This document shows positions 8,550-17,127 of a stretch of DNA of 64,000 nt, piece after piece. A program made the translations under genes and the position numbers. This stretch comes from Ornithinibacillus massiliensis (GTDB lineage Bacteria > Bacillota > Bacilli > Bacillales > Amphibacillaceae). Numbering within the stretch: the first letter of the stretch is position 1; every line of letters begins with the position of its first letter. The notes below the pieces were generated by a model. The model had not been told where the DNA came from, did no database searches, and saw only the letters and a program-made list of their open reading frames with translations. The stretch covers positions 496,001-560,000 of the forward strand of contig NZ_JAGXBY010000003.1 of NCBI RefSeq assembly GCF_018310345.1. The letters run 5' to 3'.

Positions 8550-9638
8550 TTATACATTCACAGGTGCTTTCGTATAAATTCTAATATCACCAGATGACGA
8601 TTTAATTCGAATGGAATTCTCCCCGTCTCCAGTCACACCAGTCAATCGCCTCGATTGTCCATCCATTTCAAAGGGGAGATTGGTTTCCATGTCAGAGGTA
8701 TAAGCGATATCATATGCCGCATTTAATCCAATTTCCTGATCAATTTCAACCGCAATATCCCCCTTCAATGAATCTAACTGAACCGTAGCATAATCCACTA
8801 TTCCAAGGTCAAAATCTCCTGAAATGGATTTTCCATTTAATCCTCCAGAGAACTCGTTCAGCTCAACATCTCCAGACTTCGTATCTACTGTTAAACTATC
8901 CACCTGAATACGAATCGCCTCTACATCTCCAGAGCTAACGTCAATCACTCCTTTAACCATGATTACATCCTCTAGCTCCACATCCCCGGAGGCTAACGCA
9001 ATCTCTATATACTCCCCTCGAATATCCGTTAACGTAAGATCCCCTGAAGCAACCTTTGCATACGTAGAGCCAACAACTAGCTTATCGATTTCAATATCCC
9101 CTGAACTAGTCTGCAAATGACATTCCTCTGCACGTAATTTATTCGCTTGAATATCACCAGATGTACAATGAAGCTTAATCTTATTCGCCTTAATGTCTGA
9201 AAGGCTCGCATCACCTGATGCAGTATGAACCGAAATAGCCTTAGCACTTAGTTTCGAGACCGTAATATCACCTGATCTTGTACTAATTTTCCATCCTTCC
9301 GCTATATCAGCCGGGACAAATAACTGCATTTTTACCGAGGGGGAAAATTCAATGATGAACCGTTCCTTACTCGGTTTCATAAAAGTAATGTCCAACACAT
9401 CATCCGTATGATCAACTAACATTTCAGGCCCATCCTCATATGAAGTAAAGACAATGGTTATATTCGCTTCCTGATGTTTCATTACTTCTACATCGATATC
9501 CGATCCAGCAATATGTATTTCCTTTAAACTCGTGACACCTAAAACTTCCTTTCTTACCACTTCTCTTTTCACAAAGGTACTTCTCGCACTGTCCACAATC
9601 CGGTTTAAAATAGAATCAGCCGTTTTCTCCTTACTCAT
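8550..9638 (-). CDS. DUF4097 beta-strand repeat protein (LiaG/YvlB-like)
   Basis: A 362-residue protein with a short helical N-terminus followed by about ten near-regular repeats each carrying SGD followed by hydrophobic-x-hydrophobic (SGDITV, SGDASL, SGDIQA and so on), spaced about 18-22 residues. This is the DUF4097 (putative adhesin-like) fold, expected to form a right-handed beta-helix. No signal peptide or membrane helix is visible. In B. subtilis relatives occur in the lia locus (LiaG) and in yvlB next to envelope-stress genes. The lia operon at 54453-58039 lacks a liaG, so this could act elsewhere in the same response, but that is speculation. Start set at the ATG at 9638, behind GAGGGTGTGGAG. 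Confidence 0.8.
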   Translation of the reverse strand: MSKEKTADSILNRIVDSARSTFVKREVVRKEVLGVTSLKEIHIAGSDIDVEVMKHQEANITIVFTSYEDGPEMLVDHTDDVLDITFMKPSKERFIIEFSPSVKMQLFVPADIAEGWKISTRSGDITVSKLSAKAISVHTASGDASLSDIKANKIKLHCTSGDIQANKLRAEECHLQTSSGDIEIDKLVVGSTYAKVASGDLTLTDIRGEYIEIALASGDVELEDVIMVKGVIDVSSGDVEAIRIQVDSLTVDTKSGDVELNEFSGGLNGKSISGDFDLGIVDYATVQLDSLKGDIAVEIDQEIGLNAAYDIAYTSDMETNLPFEMDGQSRRLTGVTGDGENSIRIKSSSGDIRIYTKAPVNV

Positions 9639-9772
9639 TAACTCCACACCCTCTTCAATTAATAACTACTTAAATTGTACTAGCTTTTACAAGCAGAAAC
9701 TAGTAACTAGGGAAGGAAATGTTCTCAGACTTAAGACGGATTAGGTGGGTAGGAGCAGTTTCTCGTAGGATA

Positions 9773-9842
9773 GGGGCATGTACTTTTCATTTGGGCGCAT
9801 CTTTCCTTCGTTCGGGCTCATCCCCTTCTCACTCGGGCGCAT
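9773..9842. repeat. 21-bp tandem repeat tract
   Basis: Four units of the form GGG-C-N-CAT at 9774, 9793, 9814 and 9835, mostly 21 bp apart with T/C-rich fill. On the minus strand the unit reads roughly ATGNGCCCGAANNA plus seven bases. The same unit occurs at 57610-57658. It ends a few bases from the stop of the 9849-10592 gene. Function unknown. Confidence 0.6.
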
Positions 9843-9848
9843 CCTTCC

Positions 9849-10592
9849 CTATCCCCTACCACTTTCCTGGTAAACAATTTCATAGTATTCGTGATTAGGA
9901 ATCTCATACCGGTCAGTAATGTTTCTTATGATACTGTTTATTTCCTTTTTATGAACAGTTTCTTCTATTGACGTTACAATCACCACAATCTTTAAGGGGA
10001 ATTGTTTATAGTTCAATCCAACATTAATATAGTAAGTAAACATCCTATTCATTTTGTCAGTAATATCCCATAAAATTTTTTCCCAAATCCCAAGCTCATC
10101 TATACTGAGAATCGGCGCCTTGATTGGAGTAGTTGGCATGTAGGCTGGGTCTGCTGCATACCAAGTTTGATGATCATTCTCCTCCGTATATGGTTGAATC
10201 CAACTGATTCCAAATTTAAATGTGCGATCTTCCGTACAAGAATTTGTTTCATATTCAATTCCATTATCTACATATCCACCACTAAAGTCATATCCGTATT
10301 CTTCAGCCAGAGCAAAATCTGCCTCTACTCCTATGGTGAGCTTGGTAAATTCTTTATAAAATGAAATTGCTTCAAGCCTTTCTCCAGACTCAATATCTCC
10401 CTCTATGCGAAGCGAGGGAATGCAGCATTTAATTTTTTGCGCCTTATATTCCTTCTTGTATTTGTATTCAATTAAATATCTACCATTCGCATCACGACAT
10501 CTTTTATCAAAAATATATCGAATTGCTTTATATTCTATTTCCTCATCATCGACATACAATTTAATTGGTCCAAGTGGGGTTAGCAACACCAT
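9849..10592 (-). CDS. Hypothetical protein (247 aa)
   Basis: I do not recognise this family. The protein is soluble by appearance, with no signal peptide or membrane helix, several aromatic segments and four cysteines (two adjacent near residue 57). A C-terminal stretch of alternating beta and helix with KIVVIVTSIEE resembles a small alpha/beta subdomain. ATG at 10592 follows AAGGTGAT closely, so the real start may be the next GTG or TTG codon a few bases in. It is transcribed in the same direction as the glycosyltransferase-like gene upstream with a 67-nt gap. Codon use looks like its neighbours. Confidence 0.65.
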   Translation of the reverse strand: MVLLTPLGPIKLYVDDEEIEYKAIRYIFDKRCRDANGRYLIEYKYKKEYKAQKIKCCIPSLRIEGDIESGERLEAISFYKEFTKLTIGVEADFALAEEYGYDFSGGYVDNGIEYETNSCTEDRTFKFGISWIQPYTEENDHQTWYAADPAYMPTTPIKAPILSIDELGIWEKILWDITDKMNRMFTYYINVGLNYKQFPLKIVVIVTSIEETVHKKEINSIIRNITDRYEIPNHEYYEIVYQESGRG

Positions 10593-10659
10593 ATCACCTT
10601 CAATCTATTTGAATTATCTAATTTACACTATAGAACATAGTATTCCTCACCTTTAGCCT

Positions 10660-11385
10660 TCATCCCCTTCCAGTCATACGTGCTGATTCACTAATCATTA
10701 GACTCAGTTTCAAACGTCCTAACCACTTCTCCGATTCACTCATACTTCTTATCACACCATTTGTTTCTTCATGGTATTCCAGTCCTTCTACTGGTAAGTA
10801 TTCAACATGTAATTTGGCGATTCGGTGTGCAATCATCGCCCATTCTGCATCTGTCATGTTTGCCTTTGAAAGGTCACGAATATAATTCGCACTTTCCCTT
10901 GAAAAGGAACAGGAGCCTGCTGTTATGTCTACTTCTTTCCCAAGCTCCAGCGAGCAAATCTTGTTTGTTATTTTTTCCGTTTCGATCCATTCCATTGGAT
11001 GGGTGTTCATCGCTCGTTCCGTACGCCCCAAAATAAGGTAGTCATATGAGGGCATAAGCGATACTAATTGCTTTAATTCCTTTACATAGTTCTTCGCCCA
11101 AGTTAATAGCCGGTCAAAATCACAGTAATGGAAATAGGAGCTTTGACCGGTCAGTCCAAATTTCACCACTTCCCTGCGAGCATGGGCTGCTCCTTGCTTA
11201 GGTATCCTCTTCACATTAAATTCACTATTTTCCACTACATTAATCAGTTCGGGTGATGATTCCTCACTAATCGTAAGGAAAAGCTCCCCATATATATCCT
11301 TCAAGGCATCCTGTAACGATTGAAAAAGAGCCAAATTTTTACCCTTTGGATCGTGTGTAACTGCTAAAAGCGCAACTTGTGACAT
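10660..11385 (-). CDS. Putative GT-A-like (glycosyltransferase-fold) protein
   Basis: A 241-residue soluble protein. The N-terminus VALLAVTHDPKG, the segment GAAHARREVVKFGL and an acidic triad in HYCDFDRLLTW near residue 90 together resemble a family 2-type nucleotide-sugar fold with a DxD-like site. The rest (LILGRTERAM, DITAGSCSFSRES, TDAEWAMIA) fits the acceptor side of such enzymes. No membrane segment. Family members of this kind act on sugar nucleotides, but many are uncharacterised and the true substrate is unknown. The neighbours are hypothetical genes and give no pathway hint. Confidence 0.5.
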   Translation of the reverse strand: MSQVALLAVTHDPKGKNLALFQSLQDALKDIYGELFLTISEESSPELINVVENSEFNVKRIPKQGAAHARREVVKFGLTGQSSYFHYCDFDRLLTWAKNYVKELKQLVSLMPSYDYLILGRTERAMNTHPMEWIETEKITNKICSLELGKEVDITAGSCSFSRESANYIRDLSKANMTDAEWAMIAHRIAKLHVEYLPVEGLEYHEETNGVIRSMSESEKWLGRLKLSLMISESARMTGRG

Positions 11386-11439
11386 CTAATTCACCTCGGT
11401 TAAATAAAATTTATAGCGATGCTACTTACTATTAGAAGA

Positions 11440-11670
11440 CTATTTCTTCCATTCGTCTGATTCATAAATTAATAGAAAAGCCCCAATAAATAATGGAATT
11501 AATAATAGAAAGTAGACTGGAGTAGGGATATAATACAAGTCCCAATAAGTAAAACTTGGAGACGCTATTTGGTCAATATAATGTGCTAATACCGAAATCA
11601 TGATAACTAATGAAGAAACTAATAATGAAATACTAATAATAATAATTCCATATAGCTTATTACGAGACAA
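11440..11670 (-). CDS. Small two-helix membrane protein (76 aa)
   Basis: A short protein with two clear transmembrane helices (about 7-28 and 51-69), joined by a polar loop with aromatic residues, and a charged C-terminal end ESDEWKK. The start is preceded by AAAAGGAGG at good distance. It is divergent from the AraC-type regulator at 11938. Function unknown; many such genes in Bacillaceae are uncharacterised. Confidence 0.7.
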   Translation of the reverse strand: MSRNKLYGIIIISISLLVSSLVIMISVLAHYIDQIASPSFTYWDLYYIPTPVYFLLLIPLFIGAFLLIYESDEWKK

Positions 11671-11937
11671 ACTATATTCCTCCTTTTAAATAGAATCATA
11701 GAAATTTTATGTCTAAAATCATCTCACATACAACCCACCCCAATTTTAACATTAATTACCAAATAAAACCTCCAAATCACAAAAATATTCAGTATATTCC
11801 CCTAAATCCAATGATAGCTATTTAACAAAGGGAAACCACATTAACTCCTCATCACACTTCGATATTTATTATGTTAAAAATGTCGAGTATTTGATAAGCT
11901 GCTCTGCTATGATGTAGACAAGAAAAGGAGGGATATA

Positions 11938-12801
11938 TTGTTAAAAGAATTAAATCAAGTGATGGATTATATAGAGGAGCGTTTAACTGATGATTTATCT
12001 TTAGAAAAGGTTTCTGAATTTGCTGGGGTTTCCGATTATCACTTTCGAAAAATATTTTTTTATCTCTCAGGAATTACACTAAATGAATATTTAAAAAACA
12101 GAAGATTGTCAGAAGCAAATAGGGATTTATTGCAAGGAGCAACCGTTACCGAGGTTGCGTTTCACTATGGTTATCAGTCAGTGGATGGCTTTACTAGAGC
12201 ATTTAAGCGGTGGAGTGGATTTTTACCTTCCGATGTAATAAGAAAAGGATTAAGCAAATCATTTCCGAAAATTTCTTTTGTCATAACGGTTAAAGGAGGA
12301 AATAGTATGGAATTTAGAATCGAGGAAAAACCAGCCTTTAATTTGGTTGGTGTAAGTAAACGCGTTCCTATACAATTCGAAGGGGTTAATCAGGAGATTG
12401 TGAAGCTTGCAGAAAGTATAACAGACGAGCAAAGAAAAGAAATGCGTTCCCTTCAAAATATAGAACCGTATGAAATCATCAATGCTTCCTGCAACGCTGA
12501 TGCTAATTTCAAAAAAGAAGAAGGCGATTTAACGCACATGATCGGGATTTTAACTACTGAAAATGACGTAAGTCCACTATTAGAAAAAGTACCAGTCGAA
12601 GCCTGTACCTGGGCAATATTTCCAAATGAAGGACCATTTCCATCGACATTACAAGAAACCATGGCAAAAACATATTCAGAATGGCTTCCGTCCTCCGATT
12701 ATGAACTAATTCAAGCACCAACCTTTTCCTTTACAAAAATGGATGAGCATCAAAAAGATTATGCGTACAGCGAAGTTTGGATCCCTGTTCGGAGAAAGTA
12801 A
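11938..12801 (+). CDS. AraC-family regulator with GyrI-like effector-binding domain
   Basis: A 287-residue regulator starting at TTG behind AAAGGAGG. Residues 1-105 contain two helix-turn-helix motifs of the AraC type (SLEKVSEFAGVSDYHFRKIF and ATVTEVAFHYGYQSVDGFTR), and residues about 120-287 form a GyrI/SOUL-like ligand-binding domain ending in a conserved YAYSEVWIPV pattern. Members of this architecture (for example Rob- and BltR-like proteins) respond to small amphipathic or cationic compounds. The only divergent neighbour is the small membrane protein at 11440. Targets are not evident. Confidence 0.9.
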   Translation: MLKELNQVMDYIEERLTDDLSLEKVSEFAGVSDYHFRKIFFYLSGITLNEYLKNRRLSEANRDLLQGATVTEVAFHYGYQSVDGFTRAFKRWSGFLPSDVIRKGLSKSFPKISFVITVKGGNSMEFRIEEKPAFNLVGVSKRVPIQFEGVNQEIVKLAESITDEQRKEMRSLQNIEPYEIINASCNADANFKKEEGDLTHMIGILTTENDVSPLLEKVPVEACTWAIFPNEGPFPSTLQETMAKTYSEWLPSSDYELIQAPTFSFTKMDEHQKDYAYSEVWIPVRRK

Positions 12802-12808
12802 CAGCAAA

Positions 12809-12884
12809 GAGCAACGCAGCAGTGATACCCCAAAAGCTAGATTTTCTACTCTACCTTCCGAAGGGCATTACCTATGCGTTGCTC
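12809..12884. other. 76-nt long hairpin between convergent genes
   Basis: GAGCAACGCA (12809-12818) pairs perfectly with TGCGTTGCTC (12875-12884). After a 3-nt internal loop the stem continues with GTGAT/ATTAC and CCC/GGG. No T-run follows on either strand, so this is not a standard intrinsic terminator. It lies between the AraC stop and the stop of the CMD-domain gene. It may be a transcription-end structure, a repeat-family member or a structured RNA. Confidence 0.5.
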
Positions 12885-12914
12885 CTATACGTTATCCCAT
12901 ATATTCACTTACTA

Positions 12915-13334
12915 CTATACACTCTCACCTGGTTCTAATTTCATCATTGCCCCAAAATATTGAGAGGCAGTAGTAAAGGTGACAAATGCACATAATTCAC
13001 TTATTTCCTCTACTGTCATGTATTCTTTCAATACCTCAAACGTTGAATCGGCTATATCCCCTTTTTGTTTTAAGAAGACTTCTGCAAATCCTACCGCAAT
13101 AGATGTTTTTTCATCAAAGCTAGCTGGATCTGGTTTTCCTTTAGCCTTACAATAGGCACATCCATTACGCTGAGCTAGTGTTCTTCTTACTTGTTCCTTT
13201 AATGCAGCCGTTAGCTTCCCATCTTTTTCTAACACATCACCTAACTGACTCCACTTTTCCATTACATCCTTATTATGTCCTAATAATCGTTGAAATGGTG
13301 TTCCCCCGAATGTTGATTCTACAATTCTTGCCAT
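12915..13334 (-). CDS. Carboxymuconolactone decarboxylase (AhpD-like) family protein
   Basis: A 139-residue protein from the ATG at 13334, which has GGAGG seven bases upstream; a longer frame to 13421 adds a hydrophobic stretch with no ribosome-binding site. The core carries the CxxC pair Cys59-x-x-Cys62 (NGCAYCKAK) preceded by a conserved helix with Glu, the redox motif of AhpD/CMD-like proteins. These act as peroxidase-linked disulfide reductants or in aromatic compound metabolism. It is divergent from an Lrp/AsnC regulator 131 bp away, which is its probable controller. Confidence 0.85.
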   Translation of the reverse strand: MARIVESTFGGTPFQRLLGHNKDVMEKWSQLGDVLEKDGKLTAALKEQVRRTLAQRNGCAYCKAKGKPDPASFDEKTSIAVGFAEVFLKQKGDIADSTFEVLKEYMTVEEISELCAFVTFTTASQYFGAMMKLEPGESV

Positions 13335-13414
13335 ATCAGTTCCTCCATGTTCTATCAATATGGTAAAATTATATAAAATATATTCGACAAGTAACATTAA
13401 ATCCAAAATGATTA

Positions 13415-13443
13415 TTGACAAATCTATTTATAAATTTAACTAT
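13415..13443 (+). promoter_or_regulatory. Sigma-A promoter of the Lrp-type gene
   Basis: TTGACA at 13415-13420, a 17-bp spacer and AACTAT at 13438-13443, 22 bp upstream of the ATG at 13466. The -35 is perfect and the -10 matches at four positions. It sits in the divergent intergenic region, so autoregulation is possible. Confidence 0.5.
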
Positions 13444-13465
13444 TAAAGGAGGATAACTTTAAAAC

Positions 13466-13906
13466 ATGAAAATAGATGATATTGACTTAAAAATAATCGA
13501 CGAACTCCATAAAAATAGTCGTTTATCGATGAGCGAGCTTGGAAGAAGGGTCAATCTTTCCTCACCATCTGTAACAGAACGAGTAAGACAAATGGAATCC
13601 TTTGGAATCATAAAAAAATATACAGTAGAGGTAGATTATGAGAAATTAGGCTTACCGATTCAGTGTATTATTGAAGCAACTGTAAAAAATGGAGACTATC
13701 AATCTTTTAAACGGTTCATAGAGAAGCTTCCAAACATAGAATTTTGTTATCGAATTGCAGGAAGCGCCTGTTATATGATTAAAATTCAGTTTGACAGCTT
13801 CACTAATGCAGAAAAGTTCATCGATGAAGTAAGCCCAATCGCACAAACAGTAACACATTTTATTTTTTCTCAAGTTCCTACCAATCTTTCATTCAAATTG
13901 GATTGA
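13466..13906 (+). CDS. Lrp/AsnC-family transcriptional regulator
   Basis: A 146-residue regulator with the family's N-terminal helix-turn-helix (DIDLKIIDELHKNSRLSMSE and PSVTERVRQME, about 3-50) and the C-terminal RAM ligand domain (about 65-140). Length is normal for Lrp/AsnC proteins. The ATG follows AAAGGAGG. It is divergent from the CMD-domain gene, so local control of that gene is likely. Family members sense amino acids or related small molecules; the effector here is unknown. Confidence 0.93.
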   Translation: MKIDDIDLKIIDELHKNSRLSMSELGRRVNLSSPSVTERVRQMESFGIIKKYTVEVDYEKLGLPIQCIIEATVKNGDYQSFKRFIEKLPNIEFCYRIAGSACYMIKIQFDSFTNAEKFIDEVSPIAQTVTHFIFSQVPTNLSFKLD

Positions 13907-13910
13907 AGTC

Positions 13911-13965
13911 AAAAAAACTCCCCCTAAGTACAAACAGTTTTTTTACCTGTCTACCTTATGGGGAG
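13911..13965 (-). terminator. Rho-independent terminator of the 14012-14593 gene
   Basis: An extended stem beginning CTCCCCCTAAG and ending CTTATGGGGAG, with several inner pairs, followed on the minus strand by seven T (13911-13917). It also lies directly after the Lrp-type stop on the plus strand. Confidence 0.7.
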
Positions 13966-14011
13966 CATATAGAAGCATTTGGTTTGTTTTTCTGTTATAA
14001 CACAGATAAAA

Positions 14012-14593
14012 TTATTTCCTTCTTTCCAATGATCTGGAGTATCCGAAACACTCTCTAAATAACTTCCTACCAATATAATGGTGAAATTGGTTATATCTAT
14101 CTCGGTAATATTCATTCCAATAGCTAATCATTCTATTATAGCTTTTGCAAAAGGCTTCTACATTTTCAAGACAAAAATTTTCAAATTGCTTAGTGTCCTG
14201 ATTTTTTAACTTCTCGTAAGTCATTTCTAGTATTTCAACCACATATTCATCACATACTTTAACAATATAAGGGATAGCCCATGCCTCATAATCCAATTGC
14301 AGCAACAAGTCGATATGCTTTTGACGAACAAATCCATCACAGCTTCTGGAATATATACAATGCAAAATCATTTTTTGCTGCAAACTTAACTGATCTATTA
14401 TCCTATCCGATTTATCCACGTTGTACATACGATATGGAAACCAAATCACCTGGTTATTTTGAACATATTGAACCCGATCCTGGGACACATCTATTGCAGC
14501 ATGATGATACGTTTTTTTCGCTATTAGCCTACTTACTTTTATGACATCATCCTGTAAATGCTCGGGAAATCCGTGCTGAAACATCCTTTTCAC
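14012..14593 (-). CDS. Hypothetical protein (193 aa)
   Basis: Not recognised. It is a soluble, mainly helical protein rich in Tyr, His, Arg and Lys, with a central segment LHCIYSRSCDGFVRQKHI and a helical C-terminal half (SYNRMISYWNEYYRDRY). No signal peptide or membrane helix is seen. It is a single-gene unit between two terminators. Codon use is like the neighbourhood. Confidence 0.65.
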   Translation of the reverse strand: MKRMFQHGFPEHLQDDVIKVSRLIAKKTYHHAAIDVSQDRVQYVQNNQVIWFPYRMYNVDKSDRIIDQLSLQQKMILHCIYSRSCDGFVRQKHIDLLLQLDYEAWAIPYIVKVCDEYVVEILEMTYEKLKNQDTKQFENFCLENVEAFCKSYNRMISYWNEYYRDRYNQFHHYIGRKLFRECFGYSRSLERRK

Positions 14594-14674
14594 ATCCTTG
14601 CGTCGGAAAAAACTATCCTACTAATTTGCTTCAACATTAATACTACCATAATGTTCCAATATATTTTCATTTAT

Positions 14675-14712
14675 AAAAAAACAAGGTAATCTACTAGAAT
14701 AAATTACCTTGT
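14675..14712 (-). terminator. Rho-independent terminator of the merR-MFS unit
   Basis: Perfect 10-bp stem ACAAGGTAAT/ATTACCTTGT with a 12-nt loop, followed on the minus strand by seven T. It lies about 120 nt beyond the stop of the MFS gene. Confidence 0.8.
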
Positions 14713-14833
14713 TGTTAATCATCACAAATAGAATTGGTTCCCTTTATCTTTAACTGGCGTTTTAATGTGGAATGGGAATACCTTCTCCTAACTATCTTGT
14801 AATACCCCACTATTTATACTTCATCTAACAATA

Positions 14834-16024
14834 CTAGGCAATGTTATTTACCTTTCTCTTATCCATCAACCGCTTTTTCATGCTTAAATGGACAAGGTAT
14901 ATAACTAGAAACACACCATAAACAGCTGTTCCAACAAGGTAAATTGCTTGATAAGAGGCAGCTGTAGCGACTAACCCTAATAGTAAAGAACCTCCACCAA
15001 TACCTAAATCAAAGAAGTTAAAGAATGAAGCCATCGCATCCTCATGTTCATGTTCCTCGACTAAGTTCATACACCATGTCTGCACTGCTGGGAATATCGC
15101 CCCGAATCCAAACCCATAGAATATAGCTGCTGTTAAAATCATGCCGTTGCTGTTGGCAGCATATAGCATAATCATTCCAATAATCGCTAGTATAGAACCT
15201 GGTATTAGAATAATAGACGGCCCATATAAATCAAACAATTTTCCCGATATTAATCGAATAGCAAAACTTGCTACTGCAATCAATAAGAAAAACAGTCCAA
15301 CGTTAGTAAAATCCTTTTCAATTGCGTATAGAGAAAAGAAGGACATAATTCCCCCCGCAGCCCCTCCAATTAACAAAATAAGCAAGGATGGGAATAGGAC
15401 TCGTTTTTCGAGTATTTTCACGTTATGTTTCTCTTGTTTATCTAACACTTTTCCTTTTGGTGCTCTTTTGATAAATATCGCCATAATTACAGCTAGAAAA
15501 AGAACGGACATTCCTCCTAGGAATAAGCGTTGAAAGTCAAATAATTCTAATGTCATAATTCCAATCATAGGACCTACCGATATAGCTATTGTTTCCCCGA
15601 CGCCAAAGTAACCTATCCCTTCTCCTCGACGATCCTTAGGGATTATTTCAGCTGCAAGAGTTGCAAAATACGTTGTAGCTAGTCCAAATCCAGCCCCATG
15701 AATCAAACGAATGATTAATAACACACTTATATTCGTGGAAAGGTAATAAGCACCTGTGGATAATGCAATTATTATAATCCCTAAAATTAAAAGCACTTTT
15801 TTATCAAATTTAGCTGCAAGACTTCCTGCAAATGGGCGTATTAATATTGCAGATAACATGAAAATTCCTGTGACTAAACCAACCTGATTTGCTTCCCCCC
15901 CTAAAGACGTAACAAATAACGGAAGGGTAGGTAATAACATTTCAAAAATCATAAAAACTAAAGCATTTGATACTAGTACAAAAATAAAAGATAAAGACCA
16001 GATTTTATTATTTGTATGTGTCAT
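14834..16024 (-). CDS. MFS transporter
   Basis: A 396-residue transporter with 12 predicted membrane helices and the MFS loop motif after helix 2 (RPFAGSLAAKFDKKVLLI, about 60-78). I start it at the ATG at 16024, behind AAAGGAGAG; an upstream in-frame ATG at 16048 lies inside that ribosome-binding region. It is directly downstream of a MerR regulator, with a hairpin in the 73-nt gap. The pairing with a MerR activator points to export of a drug-like or toxic compound, but the substrate is unknown. Confidence 0.88.
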   Translation of the reverse strand: MTHTNNKIWSLSFIFVLVSNALVFMIFEMLLPTLPLFVTSLGGEANQVGLVTGIFMLSAILIRPFAGSLAAKFDKKVLLILGIIIIALSTGAYYLSTNISVLLIIRLIHGAGFGLATTYFATLAAEIIPKDRRGEGIGYFGVGETIAISVGPMIGIMTLELFDFQRLFLGGMSVLFLAVIMAIFIKRAPKGKVLDKQEKHNVKILEKRVLFPSLLILLIGGAAGGIMSFFSLYAIEKDFTNVGLFFLLIAVASFAIRLISGKLFDLYGPSIILIPGSILAIIGMIMLYAANSNGMILTAAIFYGFGFGAIFPAVQTWCMNLVEEHEHEDAMASFFNFFDLGIGGGSLLLGLVATAASYQAIYLVGTAVYGVFLVIYLVHLSMKKRLMDKRKVNNIA

Positions 16025-16077
16025 ACGTTTTCTCTCCTTTATAAACATTCATGCTGAAAACCACTTACAAATAATAA

Positions 16078-16098
16078 ACCCTCCTGTAAGGGGAGGGT
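16078..16098 (-). promoter_or_regulatory. Hairpin between merR and MFS genes (possible attenuator)
   Basis: ACCCTCC pairs with GGAGGGT around a 7-nt loop; the stem overlaps the merR stop codon. On the minus strand it is followed by TTATTATTT, so it may act as a weak terminator or attenuator between the two genes. Confidence 0.4.
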
Positions 16099-16916
16099 CA
16101 ATAGGAAACAGGTATTTGTATTTCGTAAAGATGATCTTCTCTATTATTTGAGATATAATGGTCAACTATACTTCTTTCTATAGCATCGCCTATTATACGA
16201 AAACCGTTATCCTTTATGTATTGTAATAAAATATGGTAATACGGAGCTGAATCAAATTCTTCTCCTCTAAAATAAATACAGGCATACATCCCCTTCTGAA
16301 ACGTTTTAACAAGGGGACTTTCAATATCTCCTTCTTCGATTAAGATAAAAATGGAGTTGTATTCATCAAACTTATTATCGTCTACATTATTTATGCTCAC
16401 GGTAAGTCCAACACCGCCAATAAATATGGAAGATTTCATATTCGCCGAGTTCTCTAGCTGTCTAAGTGTTAGCTCCAATTCTGGTTCTGAGCTTATTTTT
16501 TCCATTAATCTTACTACTTTTCTTTCACTAACTTCCTTTATAGTTGGTACACCTAACTCCATTATATTTCGAGCCAGTTTAATATCATTTATTCGGTTTT
16601 GAAATCGGCGCTGAACGCGTTCTAATTCCTTTATTTTTGTTTCTGTTAATTCTTTTTGTTTTTCTAATAATGCCAAGAAGTCGTCAATGTCCCGATGATA
16701 TAAGTGGCTCTTAATTTCTTTTAAGGTAAATCCTATCTCCTTTAAATACTGGATAGTGTTTAATTGTTCGAACTGCTCCGTGGAATAGTATCTATATCCA
16801 TTGTTCTTATCGATCTCTACTGGTTTCAATAGATCAATTTCATCATAGTATCTTAGAGTCTTTATAGTAGTATTATGAAGTTTAGCCATTTCTCCAATAG
16901 AAAATCTATTTTTCAT
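16098..16916 (-). CDS. MerR-family regulator with GyrI-like effector domain
   Basis: A 272-residue regulator. The winged-helix HTH (about 3-72: FSIGEMAKLHNTTIKTLRYY followed by GYRYYSTEQFEQL) is followed by a coiled coil (about 75-115) and a C-terminal effector-binding domain of the BmrR/TipAS-GyrI type (about 120-272). The start is set at the ATG at 16916 because AAAGGA lies eight bases upstream; the longer frame to 16973 has no such site. It is upstream of an MFS transporter on the same strand, the usual pairing for a multidrug-sensing activator. Confidence 0.9.
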   Translation of the reverse strand: MKNRFSIGEMAKLHNTTIKTLRYYDEIDLLKPVEIDKNNGYRYYSTEQFEQLNTIQYLKEIGFTLKEIKSHLYHRDIDDFLALLEKQKELTETKIKELERVQRRFQNRINDIKLARNIMELGVPTIKEVSERKVVRLMEKISSEPELELTLRQLENSANMKSSIFIGGVGLTVSINNVDDNKFDEYNSIFILIEEGDIESPLVKTFQKGMYACIYFRGEEFDSAPYYHILLQYIKDNGFRIIGDAIERSIVDHYISNNREDHLYEIQIPVSY

Positions 16917-17127
16917 CTTGTTCATCCTTTTGTCATGTTTAGATACTCTAATGTGTACGATAGAATGTCTCAACCAAAGATAGCACAGAAAGGGAAGAGA
17001 ATACTATCTCAACCTATCTCCAAAGCTTATGCCGTTTTCAGTGGACATATAAGAATCCCATTAAATCGTATGACCTATCCAACGATCAAATCTATTGCTC
17101 TGAAATCTTTTCCTGAAACAATCCTTC

